Below are positions 18,853 through 27,557 of a stretch of 64,000 nt of DNA, piece after piece. The position numbers were made by a program, and so were the translations under genes. The notes beneath the pieces were generated by a model that was not told where the DNA came from, did not search any database, and worked only from the letters and a program-made list of their open reading frames with translations. Every line of letters begins with the position of its first letter. The stretch's first letter is position 1. Source of the stretch: Cupriavidus sp. P-10. Its GTDB lineage: Bacteria; Pseudomonadota; Gammaproteobacteria; Burkholderiales; Burkholderiaceae. The DNA is taken from NCBI RefSeq assembly GCF_003402535.2, contig NZ_AP025170.1:2790001-2854000 (forward strand), written 5' to 3'.

Positions 18853-18881
18853 TTCTACGCACGCGCCGCGCGTTTGGATGC
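18853..18881 (-). promoter_or_regulatory. Candidate ECF-sigma promoter of the ferritin-like gene
   Basis: On the minus strand GCATCC (18881-18876) is followed after 16 bases by CGTAGAA (18859-18853). This matches the general form of SigK-type ECF promoters (CATCC -35, CG-starting -10). It points at the ferritin-like gene, leaving a leader of roughly 60 bases, and lies next to a SigK/RskA pair that would be the natural regulator. Confidence 0.5.
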
Positions 18882-18890
18882 GGCGCTACC

Positions 18891-18919
18891 TATAATCCGG
18901 CAAAGCTCCCTTGCAAGGA
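18891..18919 (+). promoter_or_regulatory. -10 element and ribosome binding site of the ECF sigma gene
   Basis: A perfect TATAAT at 18891-18896 faces the sigma gene; no good -35 is seen. AAGGA at 18915-18919 stands nine bases before a GTG at 18929, which I therefore take as the start rather than the TTG at 18911 that lies upstream of this site. Confidence 0.55.
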
Positions 18920-18928
18920 CCCGTCCCG

Positions 18929-19528
18929 GTGCCGTCCTCCCCCCAGCCGTCCTATGCCGCGCCTGCCGGTCCCGATCGGCTGGAGGCGCTGCTGCAGGCC
19001 GTGGCGGTGGGCGACCGCCAGGCACTGCGCCGCCTCTATGACCTCACCGCAACGAAACTGTTTGGCCTCGCGCTGCGTATCACTGGCAGGCGCGATCGGG
19101 CGGAGGATGTCGTGCAGGAGAGCTTTATCAGCATCTGGCACCACGCCGGCGACTACCGGCCGCACCTGGCCGCGCCGATGACCTGGATGACAGCGATCGT
19201 GCGCAACCGGGCGCTCGACAGCCTGCGCCGCGCTGCCGCGGCGCGCGTGTCGCAAACCGTTGAGCTGGAAGAAGACCTGGGCGAGTGGCTGGCCGACGAC
19301 GCCGCCGGCCCCGCCGAACTGGCCGATGCCAGCCAGCAGGCGCGCGCGCTGAACCGCTGCCTGCAACGGCTGGAGCAGGCGCAGCGGCAGGCCATCGTGC
19401 TGGCCTACCTGCAGGAGCTGAGCCACGCTGAGCTGGCGGCGCGGCTGCGCGTGCCGCTGGGCACGGTCAAGTCCTGGGTCCGCCGCGGCCTGGAACGGCT
19501 GCGCCACTGCATGGAGGCGGCAACATGA
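18929..19528 (+). CDS. ECF-family RNA polymerase sigma factor, SigK/RpoE type
   Basis: A 199-residue group IV sigma factor from the GTG at 18929. Region 2 runs through ALRRLYDLTATKLFGLAL and RAEDVVQESFISIW; region 4 has the helix-turn-helix ELSHAELAARLRVPLGTVKSW. Pairing with an RskA-like anti-sigma factor places it near the SigK group. Its stop overlaps the next start in an ATGA arrangement. The likely target is the divergent ferritin-like gene. Confidence 0.93.
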   Translation: MPSSPQPSYAAPAGPDRLEALLQAVAVGDRQALRRLYDLTATKLFGLALRITGRRDRAEDVVQESFISIWHHAGDYRPHLAAPMTWMTAIVRNRALDSLRRAAAARVSQTVELEEDLGEWLADDAAGPAELADASQQARALNRCLQRLEQAQRQAIVLAYLQELSHAELAARLRVPLGTVKSWVRRGLERLRHCMEAAT

Positions 19529-20304
19529 AGCTGGCCGCCCATCCCGAACTGCTCGACCGCCTCGCCGCCCAGTACGCGCTGGGCGTGCTGCGCGGTGGCG
19601 CGCGCCGGCGCATGGAACACCTCGCGCGCGAAGAACCGGCGGTGCACGCCGCCATCCTGCGCTGGCAGGACCGGCTGGCCGGCGTGTCCGAGTTGCAGGC
19701 GACGGCAGAACCGGTCGACAAGGTCTGGTGCGGCATCGAAGCCCGGCTGGGCTGGAAGCCGCCCGTCGAACGTCCGGCTACGGTGCAGGCGGCCTCACCG
19801 GCTGCATCACCGGCTGCATCACCGGTTGCCTCACCGGCGGCCGGCTGGTGGCAGCGGCTTTGGTCGACCCCGGTGTTCTGGCGCGGCGCGGCGGCGGCAA
19901 TGGCCGTGGTGACGGTGCTGTCGATCGGGATTGGCATGCACGGGGCGCAGCAGCGCGAGGCCGCGCCAGCCGCGGTCATCGCCGTGCTCAATGACGACCA
20001 AGCCAGGCCCGCGATGCTGGTGTCGTGGGACGCGAGCGCACGTAGCCTGATCGTGCGTCGCCTGGATCACATAAAGCTGAGCGAGCAGCAGGTGCTGCAG
20101 TTGTGGGCCCTGCCCACCGACGGCAAGCCGCGCTCGCTCGGCGTGATCGGACGGGCGCCGCAGGCCCGCCTGGCGATGGCCGCGGCCCCCGCCGCGGTGC
20201 CGGCCCTGGCGGTCAGCATCGAGCCCACCGGCGGCTCGCCCAGTGCCGACGGGCCGAGCGGCCCGGTGGTGTTCAAGGGGCCTGTGCTCCACAACCCGCT
20301 GTAA
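19525..20304 (+). CDS. RskA-type anti-sigma factor
   Basis: A 259-residue membrane protein. The cytosolic N-terminal domain (1-about 80, including LLDRLAAQYALGVL and ILRWQDRLAGV) would hold the sigma factor. A Ser-Pro-Ala repeat (91-106) leads to one transmembrane helix (119-138) and a periplasmic anti-sigma-K domain, with LSEQQVLQLWALPTDGKP. There is no zinc-binding HxxxCxxC motif. The four-base overlap with the sigma gene suggests coupled synthesis. The signal that releases the sigma factor is unknown. Confidence 0.88.
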   Translation: MKLAAHPELLDRLAAQYALGVLRGGARRRMEHLAREEPAVHAAILRWQDRLAGVSELQATAEPVDKVWCGIEARLGWKPPVERPATVQAASPAASPAASPVASPAAGWWQRLWSTPVFWRGAAAAMAVVTVLSIGIGMHGAQQREAAPAAVIAVLNDDQARPAMLVSWDASARSLIVRRLDHIKLSEQQVLQLWALPTDGKPRSLGVIGRAPQARLAMAAAPAAVPALAVSIEPTGGSPSADGPSGPVVFKGPVLHNPL

Positions 20305-20342
20305 CGGCGCCGGGCCGGTGCCGCCATGCCCCCCGCGGACGA

Positions 20343-20348
20343 TATAAT
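20343..20348 (+). promoter_or_regulatory. -10 element upstream of argH
   Basis: A perfect TATAAT about 90 bases before the argH ATG and just after the anti-sigma gene. No clear -35 was found. The implied leader of about 80 bases shows no structure that I recognise. Confidence 0.5.
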
Positions 20349-20434
20349 CGCCCTTTTCCAAAATCTCCAATTCGCTTGCGCCCGCCGACGCTCATGCGCC
20401 GGCCGCCCGCGGCGAGCCACTGCAGCCGACGTCC

Positions 20435-21847
20435 ATGTCCACCTCCCAACTTGCCAAGAAAGGCGAAGCCTGGTCCGCCCGCTTCTCCGAACCGATGTCC
20501 GACCTGGTGAAGCGCTACACCGCCTCGGTGTTCTTCGACAAGCGCCTGGCCCTGTTCGACATCCAGGGTTCGCTGGCCCACGCGGCCATGCTGGCCAGGC
20601 AGGGCATCATCGCCGAGGCGGACCGCGCCGAGATCGAGCGCGGCATGACGCAGATCCGCGGCGAGATCGAGGCCGGCAGCTTCGAGTGGAAGCTGGACCT
20701 GGAAGACGTCCATCTGAATATCGAGGCGCGCCTGACCGCGCTGGTGGGCGATGCCGGCAAGCGCCTGCACACCGGCCGCTCGCGCAATGACCAGGTTGCG
20801 ACCGACATCCGCCTGTGGCTGCGCAGCGAGATCGACAACATCATCGGCCTGCTCGGCGCGCTGCGCGTGTCGCTGCTGGACCTGGCCGACCAGAACGCCG
20901 ACACCATCCTGCCGGGCTTCACCCACCTGCAGGTCGCGCAGCCGGTCACTTTCGGCCACCACCTGCTGGCTTACGTGGAAATGTTCACCCGCGATGCCGA
21001 GCGCATGGCCGACTGCCGCAAGCGCGTCAACCGCCTGCCGCTGGGCGCCGCCGCGCTGGCCGGCACCAGCTACCCGATCGACCGCGAGTTCGTGGCGCAG
21101 CAGCTGGGCTTTGACGGCGTCTGCCGCAACTCTCTGGACGCCGTGTCGGACCGCGACTTCGCCATCGAATTCTGCGCCGCCGCCGCGCTGGTGATGACGC
21201 ATGTGTCGCGCTTCTCGGAAGAACTGGTGCTGTGGATGAGCCCGCGCGTGGGCTTTATCGACATCGCCGACCGCTTCTGCACCGGCAGCTCGATCATGCC
21301 GCAGAAGAAGAACCCGGACGTGCCCGAACTGGCGCGCGGCAAGACCGGCCGCGTCAACGGCCACCTGATCGGCCTGCTGACGCTGATGAAGGGCCAGCCG
21401 CTGGCGTACAACAAGGACAACCAGGAAGACAAGGAGCCGCTGTTCGACACGGTCGACACCGTCGTGGACACGCTGCGCATCTTCGCGGACATGGTGCCGG
21501 GCATCACCGTCAAGCCGGAAGCGATGCGCGCCGCCGCGCTGCAGGGCTACGCTACCGCCACCGACCTGGCCGACTACCTGGTCAAGAAGGGCCTGCCCTT
21601 CCGCGACGCCCATGAGGCCGTGGCCCACGCCGTGCGTGCCTGCGACAGCCGCCAGTGCGACCTGGCCGACCTGACCGTGGCCGAGCTGCGCGACGTGTCC
21701 GGCCTGGGCGACAAGGCCGCGCTGATCGGCGACGACGTTCACACCGTGCTGACGCTGGAAGGCTCGGTCGCCGCGCGCAACCATATCGGCGGCACCGCGC
21801 CGGACCAGGTGCGCGCTGCCATCGCTGCAGCCCGCGCCGCGCTGTAA
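20435..21847 (+). CDS. argH: Argininosuccinate lyase
   Basis: Last step of arginine synthesis, cleaving argininosuccinate to arginine and fumarate. The 470-residue protein matches family length. It contains the superfamily signature [18 protein letters not shown], the [13 protein letters not shown] motif and the catalytic region around [12 protein letters not shown]. It is monocistronic and ends in a strong intrinsic terminator. Confidence 0.97.
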   Translation: MSTSQLAKKGEAWSARFSEPMSDLVKRYTASVFFDKRLALFDIQGSLAHAAMLARQGIIAEADRAEIERGMTQIRGEIEAGSFEWKLDLEDVHLNIEARLTALVGDAGKRLHTGRSRNDQVATDIRLWLRSEIDNIIGLLGALRVSLLDLADQNADTILPGFTHLQVAQPVTFGHHLLAYVEMFTRDAERMADCRKRVNRLPLGAAALAGTSYPIDREFVAQQLGFDGVCRNSLDAVSDRDFAIEFCAAAALVMTHVSRFSEELVLWMSPRVGFIDIADRFCTGSSIMPQKKNPDVPELARGKTGRVNGHLIGLLTLMKGQPLAYNKDNQEDKEPLFDTVDTVVDTLRIFADMVPGITVKPEAMRAAALQGYATATDLADYLVKKGLPFRDAHEAVAHAVRACDSRQCDLADLTVAELRDVSGLGDKAALIGDDVHTVLTLEGSVAARNHIGGTAPDQVRAAIAAARAAL

Positions 21848-21891
21848 ATGCCAGACTGCGCACTGTAAGTTTCGCGTAAGTTTTACGCAAG

Positions 21892-21927
21892 AAAAAGCCA
21901 CCGTGGCGCGAGCCCGATGGCTTTTTT
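21892..21927 (+). terminator. Intrinsic terminator after argH
   Basis: AAAAAGCCA pairs with TGGCTTTTT around a GC-rich loop, ending in a run of six T. A short palindrome (GCGTAA, GTT, TTACGC at 21874-21888) lies just before it. Confidence 0.8.
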
Positions 21928-22042
21928 CATTGGCGCTACCCGCTTTGGCGCAATCTCGCCATCGTCCGTAGGTAGTAGCCCCTAGCGCCTCCACTTTTTG
22001 TTACAGATAAACTAGGCGCCGCAAAAACCGGGGAGACAACCC

Positions 22043-22585
22043 ATGTATTACTTGCTTGGTCTGTCACGACAGATCGACAGGTTGAATCAGCACACGGGCA
22101 GGCTTGCAAACATCATGATCCTGCTGTCGTGCCTGATCAGCGCAGGCAACGCCCTTCTGCGCTATGGCTTCAACTTGAGCGATAACTGGCCGCTCGAACT
22201 GCAGTGGTACATGTTTGCCATTGCCGTGATGTTCGGCGCCTCCTACACCTTCCAGCGCAATGAGCACGTGCGCGTAGACCTGATCTACGGCAACGTCTCC
22301 GAACGCGCGCAGCACTGGATCGACATCTTCGGCATCGTGGTGTTCCTGCTGCCGTCGTGCATCCTGTTCACCTGGCTGTCGTGGGAATCGCTGTTCCTGC
22401 CCTCGTGGCGCATCCTCGAGCAATCGGGCAACTCCGGCGGCCTGCCGCGTTACCCGATCAAGCTGGTGGTGCCCGTCGGCTTCGCCCTGCTGACGCTGCA
22501 GGGTGTGTCCGAACTGATCAAGCGCTTCGCCGCCCTCAAGGGCCTGGTGCGCATCGAATCCAAGTACGAGAGGCCGGTTCAATGA
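22043..22585 (+). CDS. dctQ: TRAP transporter small permease (DctQ type)
   Basis: The 180-residue four-helix membrane subunit of a tripartite ATP-independent periplasmic transporter. Hydrophobic segments occur at about 23-40, 55-75, 95-115 and 140-160, with the conserved pattern NWPLELQWYMFAIAVMFGASYTF near the second. The start is preceded by GGGGAGA. It overlaps dctM by an ATGA. The substrate is unknown. Confidence 0.9.
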   Translation: MYYLLGLSRQIDRLNQHTGRLANIMILLSCLISAGNALLRYGFNLSDNWPLELQWYMFAIAVMFGASYTFQRNEHVRVDLIYGNVSERAQHWIDIFGIVVFLLPSCILFTWLSWESLFLPSWRILEQSGNSGGLPRYPIKLVVPVGFALLTLQGVSELIKRFAALKGLVRIESKYERPVQ

Positions 22586-24315
22586 TTCCGTTGGAATATA
22601 TGCCGCCGATGATGTTCGGCGGCCTGGTGCTATTCATGCTGATCGGGTTCCCGGTCGCATTTTCCCTGTCGGCGGTGGGCCTGGCCTTCGGCTTCCTGGC
22701 GATCGAATGGGGCTACTTCCCGCTCAGTTTCCTGCAGGCAGTGCCTAGCCGCGTGTTTGGCAGCGTGCTGGGCAACGAGCTGCTGCTGGCGATCCCGTTC
22801 TTCACCTTCATGGGCGCGATCCTGGAGAAATGCGGGCTGGCCGAAGACATGCTCGACTCGATGGGCCAGCTGTTCGGCCCGGTGCGCGGCGGCCTGGGCT
22901 ACTCGGTGATCATCGTCGGCTTTATCCTCGGCGCGATCACCGGCACGGTGGCGGCGCAGGTGATCGCCATGGCGATGATCTCGCTGCCGGTGATGATGCG
23001 CTACCGCTACAACATGAAGTACGCCACTGGCGTGCTGGCGGCATCGGGCACCATCACGCAGCTGGTGCCGCCGTCGCTGGTGCTGGTGGTGCTGGCCGAC
23101 CAGCTCAAGACGCCGATGGGCAGCGCTGACGTCGGCAGCATGTACCTGGGCGCGTGGGGCCCGTCGGTGGTCCAGATCGCCCTGTTCGCGCTCTACACCT
23201 TCGTGCTGACCCGGCTCAAGCCCGACTGGCTGCCGCCGGTGCCGGCCGAGGCGCGCACGCTGCGCGGCTGGGCGCTGTGGCGCAAGTGCCTGCGCGGCAT
23301 CGTCCCCTGCGCGGTGCTGATCTTCCTGGTGCTCGGCACGATCATGCTGGGCATCGCCACGCCGACGGAATCCGGCGCCATGGGCGCGGTCGGCGCGCTG
23401 GTGCTGGCGGTGATCCGTGACAAGGCGTTCACCAATATCGACCGCCAGGTCTACCGCGTCGGCATCGCCGCCACCTTGGTGGCCGCCGCGGTGGGCGTCT
23501 TCGCCTTCGGCTCGCATGTGTTCCGCATCCCGCTGGCCGTGGTCTACCTGGTCATCCTCTGGCTGTTGATCCGCGCCGGCCAGATGACCGAGCTGCGCCT
23601 GCTGATCGTCGATGCCTACCAGTCCACGGCGCGCATCACCGCGATGGTGGTGTTCATCCTGATCGGCTCCACCTGCTTCTCGGTGGTGTTCCAGGGCGTG
23701 GACGGCGGCGCGTGGGTCGAGCACCTGTTCACCTCACTGCCGGGCGGCTGGATCGGCTTCCTGATCGTGGTGAACCTGTTCATCTTCTTCCTGGCCTTCT
23801 TCCTGGACTTCTTCGAGATCGCCTTTATCGTGGTGCCGATGCTGGCGCCGGTGGCGGTCAAGGTGCTGGCGCCGGTGGTGGCCGATTCGATGGGCGGCAA
23901 CCCGGAGGCCGCGGCGACAGCCGCGCTGGTGTGGTTCGGCGTGATGCTGTGCGTGAACATGCAGACCTCGTTCATGCACCCGCCGTTCGGCTTCGCGCTG
24001 TTCTACCTGCGCGGCATCGCGCCGAAGGAAGTGAAAAGCTCGGACATCTACTGGGGCGCGCTGCCCTGGGTCGGCCTGCAGATGGTGATGGTGGTGGCGG
24101 TGATCTTCTGGCCGGGCATGGTGACGGGGCTGCTGGACAAGGGGTCGCTCAAGCACAGCGGCTCGGCGGAGGTCAGCATCCCGCTTGGCGGCGAGCCGGA
24201 AAAACCGGCCTCGATACCGGGGGCGCCGTCCGCGCCGGGTTCGCTGGAGTTGCCGGGCGCCCCGGCGCAGAGCGAGCCGGCCGCGCCGCAGTTCGAGTTC
24301 GAGAAGAAGAACTGA
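22582..24315 (+). CDS. dctM: TRAP transporter large permease (DctM type)
   Basis: The 577-residue ion-coupled transport subunit with about 13 hydrophobic segments. Family features include GFPVAFSLSAVGL near the N-terminus, GAITGTVAAQVIAMAMISLP, GTITQLVPPSLVLVV, and ATPTESGAMGAVGAL. It is longer than typical DctM (about 430) because of an extra membrane segment group in the middle (about residues 285-350) and a Pro/Ala-rich C-terminal tail. This long form is commonly annotated as the mannitol/chloroaromatic type, but substrate cannot be inferred. No periplasmic binding protein gene lies beside it. Confidence 0.9.
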   Translation: MIPLEYMPPMMFGGLVLFMLIGFPVAFSLSAVGLAFGFLAIEWGYFPLSFLQAVPSRVFGSVLGNELLLAIPFFTFMGAILEKCGLAEDMLDSMGQLFGPVRGGLGYSVIIVGFILGAITGTVAAQVIAMAMISLPVMMRYRYNMKYATGVLAASGTITQLVPPSLVLVVLADQLKTPMGSADVGSMYLGAWGPSVVQIALFALYTFVLTRLKPDWLPPVPAEARTLRGWALWRKCLRGIVPCAVLIFLVLGTIMLGIATPTESGAMGAVGALVLAVIRDKAFTNIDRQVYRVGIAATLVAAAVGVFAFGSHVFRIPLAVVYLVILWLLIRAGQMTELRLLIVDAYQSTARITAMVVFILIGSTCFSVVFQGVDGGAWVEHLFTSLPGGWIGFLIVVNLFIFFLAFFLDFFEIAFIVVPMLAPVAVKVLAPVVADSMGGNPEAAATAALVWFGVMLCVNMQTSFMHPPFGFALFYLRGIAPKEVKSSDIYWGALPWVGLQMVMVVAVIFWPGMVTGLLDKGSLKHSGSAEVSIPLGGEPEKPASIPGAPSAPGSLELPGAPAQSEPAAPQFEFEKKN

Positions 24316-24348
24316 GCCCCGGCATCGTCCGGACCGGCAAACTGGAAG

Positions 24349-24374
24349 AGCCCCGCAGCGATGCGGGGCTTTTT
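24349..24374 (+). terminator. Intrinsic terminator after dctM
   Basis: A 9-bp stem AGCCCCGCA/TGCGGGGCT with a GCGA loop is followed by a T-run. It is a textbook rho-independent terminator. Confidence 0.88.
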
Positions 24375-24394
24375 CATTGGCGCAAGCAAAAGAG

Positions 24395-24419
24395 AAAGCC
24401 CCGCTTGCGCGGGGCTTTT
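24395..24419 (-). terminator. Second terminator, serving the decarboxylase gene
   Basis: GCCCCGC and GCGGGGC pair with a TTGC loop, flanked by A-rich and T-rich ends, so it can work in both directions. It lies 25 bases past the stop of the decarboxylase gene on the minus strand. Confidence 0.8.
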
Positions 24420-24443
24420 CAGGTGCCGACTTCAGCTGGCCGC

Positions 24444-26714
24444 TCAGGCTACCTGCTTCACGCAGTCCACGAAGTAAGCCTTCTTGCCGTCCACCTCGTC
24501 CTCCACCAGCCCGTGGATATCGGTCTCGAAGCCCGGGAACAGCTTGTTGAACTCGCGCGCGAACTTCAGGTACTGCACGATGGTGCGGTTGAAGCGCTCG
24601 CCCGGGATCAGCAGCGGAATGCCCGGCGGGTACGGCGTCAGCAGGATGGCGGTGACGCGCCCTTCCAGCTCGTCCACCGGCACGCGCTCGATCTCGCGGT
24701 GCGCCATCATCGCCCACGCGTCCGACGGCTTCATCGCCGGCTCCATGTCCGACAGGTACATCTCGGTGGTCACGCGCGCCACGTCGTTGGCCTTGTACAC
24801 GCTATGGATCGCATCGCACAGGTCACGCAGGCCCATGCGCTCGTATTGCGGGTACTTGCCGACGAATTCCGGCAGCACGCGCCACAGCGGCTGGTTCTGG
24901 TCGTAATCGTCCTTGAACTGCTGCAACTCAGTCACCAGCGAGTTCCAGCGGCCCTTGGTGATGCCGATGGTGAACATGATGAAGAACGAGTACAGCCCGG
25001 TCTTCTCGATGATGATGCCGTGCTCGGCCAGGTACTTGGTGACGATCGCCGCGGGAATGCCGCGCTCGCTGAACTCGCCGTCCACGTCGAGGCCCGGGGT
25101 GATAAGGGTGGCCTTGATCGGGTCGAGCAGGTTAAAGCCGTCGGCCAGGTCGCCGAAGCCATGCCAGCGCTCGTTGGCCTTGAGCATCCACTCCTCGCGG
25201 TCGCCGATGCCGTCTTCGATCAGCGCGTCGGGGCCCCACACCTTGAACCACCAGTCGCCGTTGTTGCCGGCATCGTACTCGCCCTCGACCTTGCGCATGG
25301 CGCGGCGGAAGTCCATCGCCTCCTGGATGCTTTCTTCAACCAGCGCAGTGCCGCCAGGCGCTTCCATCATCGCCGCGGCCACGTCGCACGAGGCAATGAT
25401 CGAGTACTGCGGGCTGGTCGAGGTGTGCATCAGGTACGCCTCGTTGAAGCGGTAGCGGTCCAGCTTGCGCGTCTCGGAGTCTTGCACGAGGATCTGCGAG
25501 GCCTGCGACAGGCCGGCCAGCAGCTTGTGCGTGGACTGCGTGGCGAACACCAGCGCGTCCTTGCTGCGCGGGCGGTCCTTACCGATCGCGTGCATGTTGC
25601 GATAGAAGTCGTGGAACGCCGCGTGCGGCAGCCAGGCTTCATCGAAATGCAGCGTGTCGATCTCGGCCGCCAGCATCTCCTTGATCTGCTCGGCGTTGTA
25701 CAGCACGCCGTCGTAGGTGCCCTGCGTGATCGTCAGGATACGCGGCTTCTGGTTCTTGGCCTTGCTGGCGAACGGGTGCGAGGCGATCTTGCGCCTGATC
25801 GTTTCCGGATCGAACTCGCTCTTCGGGATCGGGCCGATGATGCCGTAGTGGTTACGCGTGGGCATCAGGAACACGGGAATCGCGCCCGTCATCATGATCG
25901 CGTGCAGGATCGACTTGTGGCAGTTGCGGTCCACCACCACGATGTCCCCCGGCGCCACGTTGGCGTGCCACACCATCTTGTTCGACGTCGAGGTACCGTT
26001 GGTGACGAAGAACATGTGGTCCGAGTTGAAGATGCGCGCGGCATTGCGCTCGGACGCCGCCACCGGGCCGGTGTGGTCGAGCAGCTGGCCGAGTTCATCC
26101 ACCGCGTTGCAGACGTCGGCGCGCAGCATGTTCTCGCCGAAGAACTGGTGGAACACCTGGCCCACCGGGCTCTTCAGGAATGCCACGCCGCCCGAGTGGC
26201 CCGGGCAGTGCCACGAGTAAGAGCTGTCCTGCGCGTAGTCGATCAGCGCCTTGAAGAACGGGGGCGCCAGCGTGTCCAGGTAGACCTTGGCCTCGCGGAT
26301 GATATGGCGCGCGACGAACTCCGGCGTGTCCTCGAACATATGGATGAAGCCGTGCAGCTCGCGCAGGATATCGTTGGGGATATGGCGCGAGGTGCGGGTC
26401 TCACCATAAAGGAAGATCGGCAGGTCCGAGTTGCGGCGGCGCACTTCGGCAACGAAGGCGCGCAGCTTCTCGATCGCGGCGGCTTCGGGCTGGTCGTCGT
26501 CGCGCACGAACTCATCGTCGTCGATCGACACGATAAAGGTCGACGCGCGGCTGGACTGCTGCGCAAACGACGTCAGGTCGCCGTAGCTGGTCAGGCCCAT
26601 GACCTCCATGCCTTCTTTCTCGATCGCCTCGGCCAGCGCGCGGATGCCCGAGCCGGAGATGTTCTCGGAGCGAAAGTCTTCGTCAATGATGATGACGGGA
26701 AAGCGGAATTTCAT
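24444..26714 (-). CDS. PLP-dependent lysine/arginine/ornithine decarboxylase
   Basis: Group III basic amino acid decarboxylase of 756 residues. It has an N-terminal wing (response-regulator-like) domain (1-about 130, starting KFRFPVIIIDEDF), a central aminotransferase fold and a C-terminal domain. The PLP lysine is Lys397 in STHKLLAG; GTSTSNK (240-246) and HFDEAWLPH line the cofactor pocket. Lysine, arginine and ornithine enzymes of this group cannot be told apart safely by eye. It would take part in polyamine synthesis or acid resistance; no antiporter gene is adjacent. The ATG at 26714 is chosen because homology starts there. A long hairpin lies in its leader. Confidence 0.93.
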   Translation of the reverse strand: MKFRFPVIIIDEDFRSENISGSGIRALAEAIEKEGMEVMGLTSYGDLTSFAQQSSRASTFIVSIDDDEFVRDDDQPEAAAIEKLRAFVAEVRRRNSDLPIFLYGETRTSRHIPNDILRELHGFIHMFEDTPEFVARHIIREAKVYLDTLAPPFFKALIDYAQDSSYSWHCPGHSGGVAFLKSPVGQVFHQFFGENMLRADVCNAVDELGQLLDHTGPVAASERNAARIFNSDHMFFVTNGTSTSNKMVWHANVAPGDIVVVDRNCHKSILHAIMMTGAIPVFLMPTRNHYGIIGPIPKSEFDPETIRRKIASHPFASKAKNQKPRILTITQGTYDGVLYNAEQIKEMLAAEIDTLHFDEAWLPHAAFHDFYRNMHAIGKDRPRSKDALVFATQSTHKLLAGLSQASQILVQDSETRKLDRYRFNEAYLMHTSTSPQYSIIASCDVAAAMMEAPGGTALVEESIQEAMDFRRAMRKVEGEYDAGNNGDWWFKVWGPDALIEDGIGDREEWMLKANERWHGFGDLADGFNLLDPIKATLITPGLDVDGEFSERGIPAAIVTKYLAEHGIIIEKTGLYSFFIMFTIGITKGRWNSLVTELQQFKDDYDQNQPLWRVLPEFVGKYPQYERMGLRDLCDAIHSVYKANDVARVTTEMYLSDMEPAMKPSDAWAMMAHREIERVPVDELEGRVTAILLTPYPPGIPLLIPGERFNRTIVQYLKFAREFNKLFPGFETDIHGLVEDEVDGKKAYFVDCVKQVA

Positions 26715-26751
26715 TGGGCATCCTTGATGGAAAGCAGGACATAAAGGACTT

Positions 26752-26799
26752 GAGCCACATGGCCGGCAGGGGTTCCCCTGCGACGGCGACATGTGGCTC
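26752..26799 (-). promoter_or_regulatory. Two-tier hairpin in the leader of the decarboxylase gene
   Basis: A perfect 10-bp outer stem (26752-26761 with 26790-26799) encloses a perfect 7-bp inner stem (26766-26772 with 26775-26781). No T-run follows on the minus strand. It sits 38-85 bases before the decarboxylase ATG and downstream of dcd, so it may be a leader regulatory structure, a processing site or a T-less terminator. Confidence 0.55.
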
Positions 26800-26873
26800 T
26801 CACGTCAGGTCTTGGCGGCCCGCGCGGTCATCGCGGCGCGGCCTTTCCGGCAAACGCCGGCATTGTAATGCGA

Positions 26874-27440
26874 TCAGGTCTTCGGCAGTGTGACACCGTG
26901 CTGGCCCTGGTACTTGCCGCCCCGGTCGGCGTACGAGGTCTCGCAGACTTCATCGCTTTCGAAGAACAGTACCTGGGCGCAGCCTTCGCCGGCGTAGATC
27001 TTGGCAGGCAGCGGCGTGGTGTTGGAGAACTCCAGCGTCACATAGCCTTCCCATTCCGGCTCGAACGGGGTCACGTTGACGATGATGCCGCAGCGCGCAT
27101 AAGTGCTCTTGCCGAGGCAGATGGTCAGCACGCTGCGCGGGATGCGGAAATACTCCATCGTCCGCGCCAGCGCGAAGGAATTCGGCGGAATGATGCAGAC
27201 ATCACCCCTGAAGTCTACGAAGGACTTCTCGTCGAAGTTCTTCGGGTCGACGATGGTGCTGTTGATGTTGGTGAAGATCTTGAATTCGTCGGCGCAGCGG
27301 ATGTCGTAGCCGTAGCTAGAGGTACCGTACGACACGATCTTGCGCCCGTCGGCCTCCCGGACCTGGCCTGGTTCGAACGGCTCGATCATGCCGTGCTGCT
27401 CCGCCATGCGGCGGATCCATTTGTCGGATTTGATGCTCAT
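26874..27440 (-). CDS. dcd: dCTP deaminase
   Basis: Deaminates dCTP to dUTP in thymidylate supply. The 188-residue protein shows [15 protein letters not shown], the catalytic region [20 protein letters not shown], and the C-terminal [20 protein letters not shown]. The start at 27440 (MSIKSDKW) matches family length. It lies 159 bases upstream of the decarboxylase gene on the same strand. Confidence 0.96.
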   Translation of the reverse strand: MSIKSDKWIRRMAEQHGMIEPFEPGQVREADGRKIVSYGTSSYGYDIRCADEFKIFTNINSTIVDPKNFDEKSFVDFRGDVCIIPPNSFALARTMEYFRIPRSVLTICLGKSTYARCGIIVNVTPFEPEWEGYVTLEFSNTTPLPAKIYAGEGCAQVLFFESDEVCETSYADRGGKYQGQHGVTLPKT

Positions 27441-27539
27441 AGTTGGGAGGTAGACACACTGGCTCGGAGTGCGCCGCATTGTACAACCATTCCGCCCGCG
27501 TTCTGTTGAGACAGCGCCGCATCCTCGCCGACGCTTAAC

Positions 27540-27555
27540 GTGATGCACGGATCAC
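27540..27555. promoter_or_regulatory. Inverted repeat between fdhD and dcd
   Basis: GTGAT and ATCAC flank a six-base centre, a shape like a CRP/FNR-type half-site pair though with non-standard spacing. It lies about 100 bases before the dcd start and directly after the fdhD stop. It could be an operator of dcd or simply chance. Confidence 0.25.
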
Positions 27556-27557
27556 AT

